DNA of 64,000 nucleotides from Actimicrobium sp047621665 (GTDB lineage Bacteria > Pseudomonadota > Gammaproteobacteria > Burkholderiales > Burkholderiaceae_D): positions 1 through 64,000 of the forward strand of contig JBLHMB010000007.1 of NCBI GenBank assembly GCA_047621665.1, read 5' to 3'. This document shows positions 1 through 9,431 of this stretch, piece by piece. The stretch's first letter is position 1. Every line of letters begins with the position of its first letter. The notes under the pieces are model-generated. The model saw nothing but the letters and a program-made list of their open reading frames with translations, was not told the origin of the DNA and did no database searches. The translations under genes were made by a program, and so were the position numbers.

Positions 1-1588
<1,588 letters not shown>

Positions 1589-1726
1589 GGCGAGAGGAAG
1601 GTTGGTGTGACGCCGAAGTCGGTGCCACGGGTTGAATCGGAAAGGTCAGATTATACCGTGCCGCGAGTGGCTTCGCCGATCCAATGGCAGAGCAGAGCCG
1701 GCGCACACAGCCGCAGCGGGTCGCCA

Positions 1727-1829
1727 ACTTATACCCGCATTTTGTGAATAACTTTGTGCATAACCGGTCTGAACACCGTCGCAGACCAGTTCCAGCCTGG
1801 GCTGAAGCCTCTGCCTTTTATTTAGGCAG
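1727..1829 (+). repeat. 103-bp structured intergenic repeat, copy 1, with two DnaA-box-like 9-mers
   Basis: This fills most of the 315-bp gap 1589-1903. Two 9-mers, TGTGAATAA (1743-1751) and TGTGCATAA (1755-1763), are reverse complements of TTATTCACA and TTATGCACA, both fitting the DnaA box TTATNCACA, with 3 bp between them. A hairpin GGTCTG/CAGACC follows, then CTGCC...GGCAG at 1811-1829. A second copy lies at 48109-48211 with every landmark at the same offset (46,382 bp); the first 39 positions share 34 bases. No ORF is supported. The role is unknown: DnaA binding, a dispersed palindromic element or a small RNA are all open. Confidence 0.7.
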
Positions 1830-1903
1830 CACCGGAACGGTCGTAGCGGTCGGTCGCCGCCATCGACAAACCAGCGCAAAACAGATGGTGGACTCCGTTT
1901 ACA

Positions 1904-2809
1904 TCACTCTTCTTCAGCCAGTAACGGCAAGGGCCGTGTCGTCACCTGCAGCCCCGCACCGCTGTCGCCCCACTCGCGCGAGGTCTGATTGATTGCTGCC
2001 GCCAGCGCGTTGCGTGACAAATCAATCCGGACGGCATTGTCGAGCAGCACGGCGATACCGGCCTCGCGCTGCGCATCGCCGGCAATGCATAGGTCGGCAA
2101 TCCGGGCCGCAACGTGCAACAACTGCACCAGACGCTGCTGCCGGCTATCTTCGGCAAAGCCGGAACTATCAGGTGTTTCGTGGAACCGTACGGTCTCGCC
2201 GAACAGACGCGGAATGCCCCAGTCCGCCATCATCAGCGCCGCCAGATGCAAGTGGTTGATACCGAACAGCGCTACTTCGGCCTGCATCCGGCTTTCCGGC
2301 GGCGTTGCACGATGCAGGGCGAGCAGACTGGAATACGGCTCGGGCCGCGCCATCGCCAGCGATAGCTGACCGATACCGGCCAGCAAGCCACAGGTAAACA
2401 CTTCGGCGACCGGTGCAATCCGGATCCGTTCGGCCAGCGCTTGCGCGGCGCAGGCCATCGCCAGCGAACGCGACCAGAACTGACCGTAATTGAAACCGGC
2501 GCACGCCCCGCTCTGGTAAGTCGTAACCAGTGAAATCCCCAGCGCCAACTGGCGCACCGTATGGACACCGACCAGAATCAGGACATCCGTGCTGACCGAT
2601 GCAATTTTGCGCGACTTGATCGGATTAACGACGTTGGCAATCTTGATGAGGCGTCCGGTCAGCACCGGATCGACCTGAATCTGGCGCACCAGTTCGGGCA
2701 AGGCGACTTGTTCGCGCTGGCACAACCGGATCACGTTGAGCATCACGCCTTGCGGCGAAGGCAGCTTGTTGCTGGTTTTAAGTTCCTGAAACGCAATAAG
2801 TTCGCTCAT
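1904..2809 (-). CDS. HDOD domain protein
   Basis: 301 residues, nearly all one HDOD domain (about 10-215), the HD-related output domain common in bacterial signalling proteins. Seen: N-terminal LPSPQGVMLNVI, then DPVLTGRLIKIAN and the hydrophobic GLLAGIGQLSLA. No catalytic HD pair is evident, in keeping with HDOD as a non-enzymatic interaction module. The start is 2 bp after the stop of the receiver-HD-GYP gene (2812), so the two are translationally close and probably partners. Its exact role cannot be read from sequence; HDOD proteins often sit with c-di-GMP or chemotaxis proteins, as here. It is the last gene of the minus-strand operon. Confidence 0.88.
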   Translation of the reverse strand: MSELIAFQELKTSNKLPSPQGVMLNVIRLCQREQVALPELVRQIQVDPVLTGRLIKIANVVNPIKSRKIASVSTDVLILVGVHTVRQLALGISLVTTYQSGACAGFNYGQFWSRSLAMACAAQALAERIRIAPVAEVFTCGLLAGIGQLSLAMARPEPYSSLLALHRATPPESRMQAEVALFGINHLHLAALMMADWGIPRLFGETVRFHETPDSSGFAEDSRQQRLVQLLHVAARIADLCIAGDAQREAGIAVLLDNAVRIDLSRNALAAAINQTSREWGDSGAGLQVTTRPLPLLAEEE

Positions 2810-2811
2810 GG

Positions 2812-3849
2812 TCAGTCACCGTCACGGTTGCCGTGATAGATCTCCATGACCTTGTCCCAGTCCTGAAAAAAGGCATCCACACAGGCCGGATCGAAATGGC
2901 TGCCCGCGCCTTCGAGGATCAAGTCCACAGCGCGGCCGATCTCCCAGGCCGGCTTGTACGGGCGCGATGAAGTCAGCGCATCGAACACGTCGACCACCGC
3001 GATGATCCGGCCATACAGCGGAATCTGTTCGCCCTTGAGCCCGTTCGGATAACCGCTGCCGTCGAATTTTTCATGATGCGTCAGCGCTATCGATGCGGCG
3101 ACCTGCAGCAGCGGCGATACGCTTCCATGCAGGATATCGGCACCGATCTGGGCATGGGTGCGCATGATCTCCATTTCGGCGACGTCGAGCCGGCCCGGCT
3201 TGAGCAGGATGTTGTCAGGAATACCGACCTTGCCGATATCGTGCATCGGCGCGGCATCTCCCAGCAAATCCAGCTCGGCAGGTCCCAGTCCGAGATTAGC
3301 GGCGAGCAGCCGCGCATACTTGGTCAGGCGCAGTAAATGCGCGCCGGTTTCCGGGTCACGGTATTCGGCCGCGCGCGATAGACGGAAGATCGCTTCGCGC
3401 TCACGCGCAACGATTTCACGCGTTGCCTTGGCGACCTCTTCGGCCAGCCACTCGGCGCGACTGGCCAACTGTTTCTGGGCGACGCGCAAAGCCAGCAAAT
3501 TGGTAATGCGGGCGCGCAATTCGGTCTTGTTGACCGGCTTGGTCAGAAAATCGTTGGCACCCAGTTGCAGCGCCGTGTGCCGCACCTCTGTCTGCACGTC
3601 GGCCGTCACCATCACGATCGGTACGTCGATCTTGCCGGGCAGGAGCCGGCATGCCTGCAGAAATTCAAGACCGTCCATCTGCGGCATCATGTAATCGACT
3701 ACGACCAGATCGGGTGAATTGTGACGGCACCAGGCCAATGCCTCGACCGGGTCGACCATCCTGATTGGCGTGACATCCGGTATCACCTGCAACATGTGGG
3801 CAAACAAGGCAAGGTTGGTGACGTCGTCATCAACGATCAGGATAATCAT
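2812..3849 (-). CDS. Response regulator with HD-GYP c-di-GMP phosphodiesterase domain (RpfG-like)
   Basis: 345 residues: receiver at about 1-120 with acidic pair VDDD, phospho-acceptor Asp52 in VVVDYMMPQMDG and a TKP lysine motif, a short coiled linker, then a complete HD-GYP domain (about 155-340). HD-GYP signatures are intact: MHDIGKVGIP, HAQIGADIL, and HHEKFDGSGYP. It should hydrolyse cyclic di-GMP when phosphorylated. The start overlaps the end of the hybrid kinase gene by 4 bp (3846-3849), so the kinase is the likely phosphodonor. The layout (sensor kinase directly upstream) resembles Rpf-type systems, without rpfF here. Confidence 0.94.
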   Translation of the reverse strand: MIILIVDDDVTNLALFAHMLQVIPDVTPIRMVDPVEALAWCRHNSPDLVVVDYMMPQMDGLEFLQACRLLPGKIDVPIVMVTADVQTEVRHTALQLGANDFLTKPVNKTELRARITNLLALRVAQKQLASRAEWLAEEVAKATREIVAREREAIFRLSRAAEYRDPETGAHLLRLTKYARLLAANLGLGPAELDLLGDAAPMHDIGKVGIPDNILLKPGRLDVAEMEIMRTHAQIGADILHGSVSPLLQVAASIALTHHEKFDGSGYPNGLKGEQIPLYGRIIAVVDVFDALTSSRPYKPAWEIGRAVDLILEGAGSHFDPACVDAFFQDWDKVMEIYHGNRDGD

Positions 3850-6800
3850 GGCGTGTCTTTCATTCGTTGAATCAGATCAACCAGGCGGGCAAAGGTCGAC
3901 TGCATCGCTTCATACAATTGGGTCAGTTTTGGTAAGTCGCCCGCATGACTGGCACGATCGGCGCTGCGTGCCAGGCCGGCCAGCTCATCCATCCCCAACG
4001 TCGCACTGGACCCCACCAGCCGGTGGCACAGCGCCGCCGCCCGTGTGAAATTGGCGCTGGCAATGACGCTGCCGAGCTCCTCGAAAATCGGCGGCGTCGT
4101 CGATGCAAACAGATCAAGCATGCCGTGCTGCGCCGCGATGTCATCTTCGAACATGTCATGAAGGCGGTGCATGTCGAGCAACAACGGCGCACTGAAACTG
4201 ACGACCGGCGTCTCCGCCGCAGACGCCGGCGCGCCCGATAGGGCAACCGGCAAACGCTGAGTCATCATCATGGCGAGCAGCTCACGCCGGATCGGCTTGG
4301 CCAGATAGTCGTCCATACCGGCTTCCAGACAGCGCTCGCGGTCACCCTGCATCGCATTGGCGGTCATCGCAACGATCTGGATATGGCCGCCAGCGACCTG
4401 CTCATTCCGGCGGATCCGGCGGGTCGCCTCGAACCCGTCCATCAGCGGCATCTGGCAATCCATCAGTACCAATGCGTACGATACGGTAGCAAGCGCATCG
4501 AGCGCTTCATGCCCGTTGGCCGCCACGTCGACCGCATAACCCATCTGAGTGAGCTGATGCACCGCCAGCTTCTGGTTAATCAGATTGTCTTCCACCAGCA
4601 AGACCAGACGGTGGTCGTGCGATGCGTCGTCGAGGCCGGCCGCAGCCGGCACCAGGCGCCGCTCCACTTCGACCGGCAGCTCCGCGCGACGCCGCTCCAG
4701 CGCATCACTGAGTGCATCAAACAGCGTTGACTGGCGCAGCGGCTGCTGCAAGCTGGCATGAAACCCGTGGATGCCGGCCTCGTCATACGCCGCAATGCTG
4801 TCAGCCAGCAAAATGAAGCGACTCTCCGGTGCCGCGGCGAACAGCGCCTTGCGCAGTGTTTCAACCGTCATGTCCGGCACTGTCGAATCGATCAGCACCA
4901 CTTGTTTGAGGCTGCCCGAAAAATGCCGCTGCTGTTGTGCCAACGCGCGCGCGGCGGTATCGACCACAAGCACCGGCATGCCCCAGGACTTGATGTAGGC
5001 GCGCAGGATGTGGGCCTGAATCCGGTGCGGTTGCACCACCAGCACGGCGATACCGGCACGCTCCGGCGTCGCCACCGGCGCAACGCTGCCGGCCGGTACG
5101 GCCATCGGTAATTCGAACCAGAAGGTCGACCCGACGCCGGGTTTACTACTCACGCCGATATGTCCGCCCATCAGTTCCACCAGACGCTTGCAGATCGACA
5201 ATCCTAAACCGGTACCGCCATATTTGCGTGTCACCGAACCATCACCCTGAATAAACGGCATGAACAACCCCGCAATGACCGGCGCAGCGATACCGATGCC
5301 GGTGTCCTCGACCTCGAACCGTACTGTACAAATATCCTGCTGCCGGTTGACCTGCCCTACGCGGACCCGGACTTCGCCGGACGACGTGAACTTGACTGCA
5401 TTGCCGATCAGATTGAGCAGCACCTGGCGCAAGCGTCCGGCATCGACCAGCATCGTGTCCGGCAAGCCGGGTTCGACGAAGCACAGCAGGCGCAAACCTT
5501 TTTCGCGTGTCTTCAACGTCAGCACGTCGACACTGCCTTCGACCAGCGCCAGCAAATGACAGTCGACCGCCTCGATCGTCATCTTGCCGGCATCGATGCA
5601 TGAAAAATCAAGGATCTCGTCGATGATGACCATCAGCGCATCTGCCGACGACTCGATCGCCGTAGCGAACTCTTCCTGTTGTGCATCGAGTGGCGTTTCG
5701 CGCAACAGGCCGGCCATCCCGATCACGGCATTCATTGGCGTACGGATCTCGTGGCTGACGGTGGACAAAAACGCACCGCGTGCGGCATTGGCTTGCTCGG
5801 CGGCGACTTTTGCTTTTTTGAGCTCGACTTCCACCTCTTCGCGGTGACGCATCACCTGCCACAACACCGCCGTGTAGAGAAGGACCACAGCGGCAATCAA
5901 GGCACCCAGCCAATTGAGGTTGCCGGCACCGGCCGACCAGCGCTGCATCGCATGGGCCTCGGATAAACCGACCAGCGCGACCACCGGAAATTTGCGCGCA
6001 GCCTGAAAATTGAAGATAAAGGCATCCTCATCACGCCCCCCCTCCTTCAAAATGTGACGGAACCGGCCATGCTCGATATTGCGCATCAGATCAGCAAACA
6101 GCGGTAGCCGGGCGTAGTTCCGGTTCACGACGAGACCGCTCGCGGCAGTTGCGGCCAGCACGTTGCCCTGATAATCGAATAGCGTCGCATTACTGACGTC
6201 GGCACCCAACACCGCCCGGTAATGCGGAAACAGCGCGCCCGGATTGACCGACACCAACAGCGATACCGGCGTGCCGTGCACCGATACGCTGCGCAAGAAC
6301 GGAATCACGTAACTTGACTCAACGCCGGTACCGGCATTAGGCAAGGCACCACCGATCTCGTTGAAGTCCCGCACGAATTGTGGCCGTCCGGGAATCATCA
6401 TGTCACCCGCCTGGCCATTGAAACCGAGCTGTGCCAGGTCAAACTGGCGTCCGTCCAGCAAGCGATTTGAACTGAACAGCACTTTGCCGGCCGGGTCCAA
6501 TAGTGAGATCGATCGTAACCGGGTAGAGCTTTGCAGTGCCGTATCGATCAGCGCCGTGGTCTGGACCGCACTGGCAGCCGGATCCTGCTGGTTGATTAAC
6601 AATGCCAATGCCCAGAGTGCACCATCAATTGCCGTCAGCGTTTCGGAAACATGATTTTCGAGTGCATTGGCATACAGCCGGCCATGCTCGGCTTCGGCTT
6701 CCAGTGCCTGTTCGCGCGCATGTTGTGCGAACACGGTCATACCAAACAGAATAAGGCAGGCAAACAGCAAGCCCGAACCCATGAAAAAATAACGGGCATT

Positions 6801-6854
6801 CCAACCAGGCAGGATTTTTTTCAACCACGCAGTTTGATGAAACGACGAGCGCAT
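3846..6854 (-). CDS. Membrane hybrid sensor histidine kinase (sensor-HisKA-HATPase-REC-REC-Hpt)
   Basis: 1,002 residues. TM1 at about 25-44, an extracytoplasmic sensor region to about 310, TM2 at about 315-334, HisKA with His368 in STVSHEIRTP, HATPase to about 590, a receiver-like segment (about 600-720), a canonical receiver (LVEDNLINQK, LVLMDCQMPLMDG; about 750-870) and a C-terminal Hpt domain with CHRLVGSSATLG. The first receiver lacks the acidic pair (LVVQPH) and is probably a pseudo-receiver. The architecture is BarA/BvgS-like and supports an internal phosphorelay ending on Hpt. The upstream neighbour 6 bp away encodes a periplasmic binding protein that may supply ligand; the downstream gene is the likely output regulator. 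Confidence 0.92.
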   Translation of the reverse strand: MRSSFHQTAWLKKILPGWNARYFFMGSGLLFACLILFGMTVFAQHAREQALEAEAEHGRLYANALENHVSETLTAIDGALWALALLINQQDPAASAVQTTALIDTALQSSTRLRSISLLDPAGKVLFSSNRLLDGRQFDLAQLGFNGQAGDMMIPGRPQFVRDFNEIGGALPNAGTGVESSYVIPFLRSVSVHGTPVSLLVSVNPGALFPHYRAVLGADVSNATLFDYQGNVLAATAASGLVVNRNYARLPLFADLMRNIEHGRFRHILKEGGRDEDAFIFNFQAARKFPVVALVGLSEAHAMQRWSAGAGNLNWLGALIAAVVLLYTAVLWQVMRHREEVEVELKKAKVAAEQANAARGAFLSTVSHEIRTPMNAVIGMAGLLRETPLDAQQEEFATAIESSADALMVIIDEILDFSCIDAGKMTIEAVDCHLLALVEGSVDVLTLKTREKGLRLLCFVEPGLPDTMLVDAGRLRQVLLNLIGNAVKFTSSGEVRVRVGQVNRQQDICTVRFEVEDTGIGIAAPVIAGLFMPFIQGDGSVTRKYGGTGLGLSICKRLVELMGGHIGVSSKPGVGSTFWFELPMAVPAGSVAPVATPERAGIAVLVVQPHRIQAHILRAYIKSWGMPVLVVDTAARALAQQQRHFSGSLKQVVLIDSTVPDMTVETLRKALFAAAPESRFILLADSIAAYDEAGIHGFHASLQQPLRQSTLFDALSDALERRRAELPVEVERRLVPAAAGLDDASHDHRLVLLVEDNLINQKLAVHQLTQMGYAVDVAANGHEALDALATVSYALVLMDCQMPLMDGFEATRRIRRNEQVAGGHIQIVAMTANAMQGDRERCLEAGMDDYLAKPIRRELLAMMMTQRLPVALSGAPASAAETPVVSFSAPLLLDMHRLHDMFEDDIAAQHGMLDLFASTTPPIFEELGSVIASANFTRAAALCHRLVGSSATLGMDELAGLARSADRASHAGDLPKLTQLYEAMQSTFARLVDLIQRMKDTP

Positions 6855-6860
6855 AGCGAC

Positions 6861-7715
6861 TCAGTTCCCCGGCAGGGCTGGTGCAGGTCGCTCGCCGTCG
6901 GCCAGGAGGATTGCGTCGAGACGGTATTTGCGTGCGAACTGCAGCAGGCGCTTGTCAGCGCGGATGACTTGCATGAAGCGGTCTACCCGCAACAGCAACG
7001 AAGGGTCGCCCGGGGCGAGCGCATAGGCGTAATCAGTCAGATGGAACGGCTGTGGCGAGGCAATCACGCGGGCCCAGTTGGTCAGGTCGAGCATGCGCTG
7101 GCCGTACGGAAAATCAGTCATGAAGGCGTCGGCACGACCGGACTCGACTTCATTTTCACGCGACATCGGCGCCTTGATGACCAACAACGTGGCCTGGCGT
7201 AACGTATCCTTCATGATCGGCTCCATCACGGTACCGGCTTGCACTGCGATCACGCGGCCGGGTTGATCGAGATCCGCCCAGCTCGCTATTGTCTTGTTGC
7301 TCACGGCGGTGACCGCATAGATATCGCTGCGCAAATGTGGTTGCGTGAATGCCAGCCGGGCGCTGCGGGCCGGCGTGATGCCCACCGCGTGCATCGCAAT
7401 ATCGCACTGATCGGTGAGTAACTTGTCAACCAGCAGAGGGAACGAACTGTCAACAAAGCGCACCCGCACGCCTAACTCCTTGCCCAACGCGGTGGCGATA
7501 TCGATGTCGATCCCGCTGAGCTGGCCGGTCTTGGGATTGCGATAGGTAATGCCGTAATAGGCCGGCCACACACAAACGCGCAATTCGCCGGCATCAAGCA
7601 CACGCTGCAAACGTTCCAGCTCGGCAGTGCCGGCAACCGCCGGAGCCGGGACCGATGCAACGACCGCAAAAAAGGTCGCTAACGCCACTAACCACACTGC
7701 GCGAAGTGCCATCAT
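6861..7715 (-). CDS. Periplasmic solute-binding protein, family 3 (orphan)
   Basis: 284 residues from the ATG at 7715, preceded by AAGGA; a longer in-frame start at 7820 lacks this site and would put residues before the signal peptide. Signal peptide about 1-27 (ALRAVWLVALATFF...AVAG). The mature part is an SBP_bac_3 fold: ELRVCVWPAYYGITY, GIDIDIATALGKELGV, DIAMHAVGITPARSARLAFTQP. These normally bind amino acids or small polar compounds for ABC import, but no permease or ATPase gene is adjacent. Its stop is 6 bp before the hybrid kinase start, suggesting a sensory rather than a transport role. The ligand is unknown. Confidence 0.87.
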   Translation of the reverse strand: MMALRAVWLVALATFFAVVASVPAPAVAGTAELERLQRVLDAGELRVCVWPAYYGITYRNPKTGQLSGIDIDIATALGKELGVRVRFVDSSFPLLVDKLLTDQCDIAMHAVGITPARSARLAFTQPHLRSDIYAVTAVSNKTIASWADLDQPGRVIAVQAGTVMEPIMKDTLRQATLLVIKAPMSRENEVESGRADAFMTDFPYGQRMLDLTNWARVIASPQPFHLTDYAYALAPGDPSLLLRVDRFMQVIRADKRLLQFARKYRLDAILLADGERPAPALPGN

Positions 7716-7785
7716 GAAATCCTTGGAAAGCAAAGCACGATTAATTTTTAGAACTAACGCGTCGGACACAATACCGGACCATGTC

Positions 7786-8466
7786 TCAAAAACCAAGATC
7801 GGCCAGCAAGTCATCGACACTGGACTGATCCAGCGCGGTGCTACCCGGCACGCCCGGCCCCGCAGTCACCTCGACACGCTGTACCTGAACTACCGTTCCG
7901 GGCGGCGCTGCATCGATGAGCAGCCGGAGCAAATCATTTTCGGTGCGCTCCATCAGCGTGACGACTTTCTTGATCAGCTGTCCGGTTAAATCCTGAAAAT
8001 CCTGCGCCATCATGATGTCCGACAGCGCCGTGCGGGTGCCACCACAACCGCTTTGTACCTGCGCCAGAAATTGTCGGGTCGTCGCGACCAGTTCGGCCTG
8101 CCTGTTTTGAGCCGCCTCGCTGGAAAAATCATTAGCGCCGTCATCAGCCGCCGCCCACGACTGCTCCAGCGTCGCCGCCTCGCGCCGCAACTGCTCTTGC
8201 ACAGGAATATTTTCTTCGACCTTGAGCAGCACGATATTGGCTGCATTTTCAGTCAGATTGGCGATGTGCACCAGGCGTTCGCGGGCTGACGGAAATTCGC
8301 TCGCAGCGCTTTCCAGCACGCCATCAGCACCCAGCTCGGCCAGCGTGTCGTGCAGCGCCCGCACGATCATACCGAGCCGCTCGAACACAGGAATGGCACT
8401 GTCTGCAGCGGGCAACTGTAACGAATCCGGCCGCACCACCGGCAACCTGTCAATCGAGGTCGTCAT
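7786..8466 (-). CDS. cheZ: Chemotaxis protein CheZ (CheY-P phosphatase)
   Basis: 226 residues. CheZ accelerates dephosphorylation of CheY-P in the cytosol and sets the decay of the flagellar motor signal. The hallmark AQDFQDLTGQ is present; Asp159 and Gln163 align with the E. coli catalytic pair Asp143/Gln147. The C-terminal CheY-binding helix is recognisable (SSVDDLLADLGF), and the long helical region is rich in Gln and Ala as usual. The start overlaps the cheY stop by 4 bp. It is placed with a CheY apart from the larger chemosensory operon, which runs divergently from 9432. Confidence 0.95.
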   Translation of the reverse strand: MTTSIDRLPVVRPDSLQLPAADSAIPVFERLGMIVRALHDTLAELGADGVLESAASEFPSARERLVHIANLTENAANIVLLKVEENIPVQEQLRREAATLEQSWAAADDGANDFSSEAAQNRQAELVATTRQFLAQVQSGCGGTRTALSDIMMAQDFQDLTGQLIKKVVTLMERTENDLLRLLIDAAPPGTVVQVQRVEVTAGPGVPGSTALDQSSVDDLLADLGF

Positions 8467-8870
8467 AACAGCACCCCTTTTTTGATCATGATTTTGTCGA
8501 GCTTCTCTTTCAATGTTGCCGCTGTGAATGGCTTGACGATGTAGCCGTCGGCACCGGCCTGGGCCGCTGCGATGATGTTCTCCTTTTTTGCCTCGGCCGT
8601 CACCATCAGCACCGGCAAATTACTCAATACCGGATCGAGCCGGATCTGCTTGAGAAATTCCAGACCGTCCATGACTGGCATGTTCCAGTCAGTAATAACG
8701 AAGTCAATTGGCACACCGTTTGACAGGCTCGACTTCAACAGCCGCAATCCGGCAGCACCCTCCTCTGCTTCGTGAATCTTTGCGTAGCCGATCTCTTTGA
8801 GGAGGCCCGAAATGATGCGTCGCATCGTGGAAAAATCATCAACAACAAGAAAATTGAGTTCGCTAGCCAT
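8463..8870 (-). CDS. cheY: Chemotaxis response regulator CheY (motor type)
   Basis: Single receiver domain of 135 residues from the ATG at 8870; a GTG at 8876 is possible but the ATG gives the usual MASELNFLVVDDFSTMRR beginning. The acidic pair is VVDDF, the phosphorylated Asp is in FVITDWNMPVMDG (Asp61), Thr follows in MVTAEA and the conserved Lys in VKPF. It is very close to enterobacterial CheY, so FliM binding and flagellar switching are expected. Translationally coupled to cheZ. The 561 bp upstream separate it from the divergent chemosensory operon. Confidence 0.95.
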   Translation of the reverse strand: MASELNFLVVDDFSTMRRIISGLLKEIGYAKIHEAEEGAAGLRLLKSSLSNGVPIDFVITDWNMPVMDGLEFLKQIRLDPVLSNLPVLMVTAEAKKENIIAAAQAGADGYIVKPFTAATLKEKLDKIMIKKGVLL

Positions 8871-9431
8871 AGTCACTTAGTTATAAGAAAAAGCGCGCTG
8901 CTGTCATAAAAGACAAGGTCTGCAGTGCCCCGCCATGTATCACCGTGAGAGCCGGCACGACACATCGCGTAGTTGCAAGCGGATCAAATTTGATCCAGAG
9001 ATTCTTGCAAACATCATTCTAACAAATCTGTTCCTTCATGCTGATTTGTTTTATTTGTTATAAACAAAATTTTCGGAATAAATTTACGTATTATTCCAAC
9101 CATAAAATTCAGACAACAAACTAACTATTGGCTGAAACTCTATACCAGCAATCATTGTTGGAAAAAATTTCCCCAGGGAACTATTTTTATAGCCTATTAT
9201 TGAACCTTAAGTTACCAATTGCTGACGATAACAATAAATTTTCGGACATGTTTAGTAAAATATGGCCACATTTATTTTAATGCTGATATTCTAAATTTGT
9301 TTTTTTACACAATTTAATCTGTGTAATTGATGGAAAAAGGCGCCTAGTGCGTGTTCTCATCAAGGTTCTGCTCATTCAGCCAATGACGGCTGTCGGGTCC
9401 GGTTGGCTAATTCACTTAAAAGGAGCGCACG
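8871..9431. other. AT-rich intergenic region between cheYZ and the chemosensory operon
   Basis: 561 bp without a convincing gene, clearly richer in A+T than the flanks. It must carry the promoters of two divergent operons. The only strong element I see is the palindrome at 8981-8996. AAAAGGAG just upstream of 9432 is the ribosome binding site for the receptor gene. I could not assign sigma-70 or sigma-28 boxes with confidence. Confidence 0.6.
8981..8996. promoter_or_regulatory. Perfect 16-bp palindrome upstream of cheYZ
   Basis: GGATCAAATTTGATCC is a perfect inverted repeat with no spacer, 110 bp upstream of the cheY start and 435 bp upstream of the receptor gene. The form is that of a dimeric repressor or activator site. 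No regulator can be named from the sequence. Confidence 0.45.
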
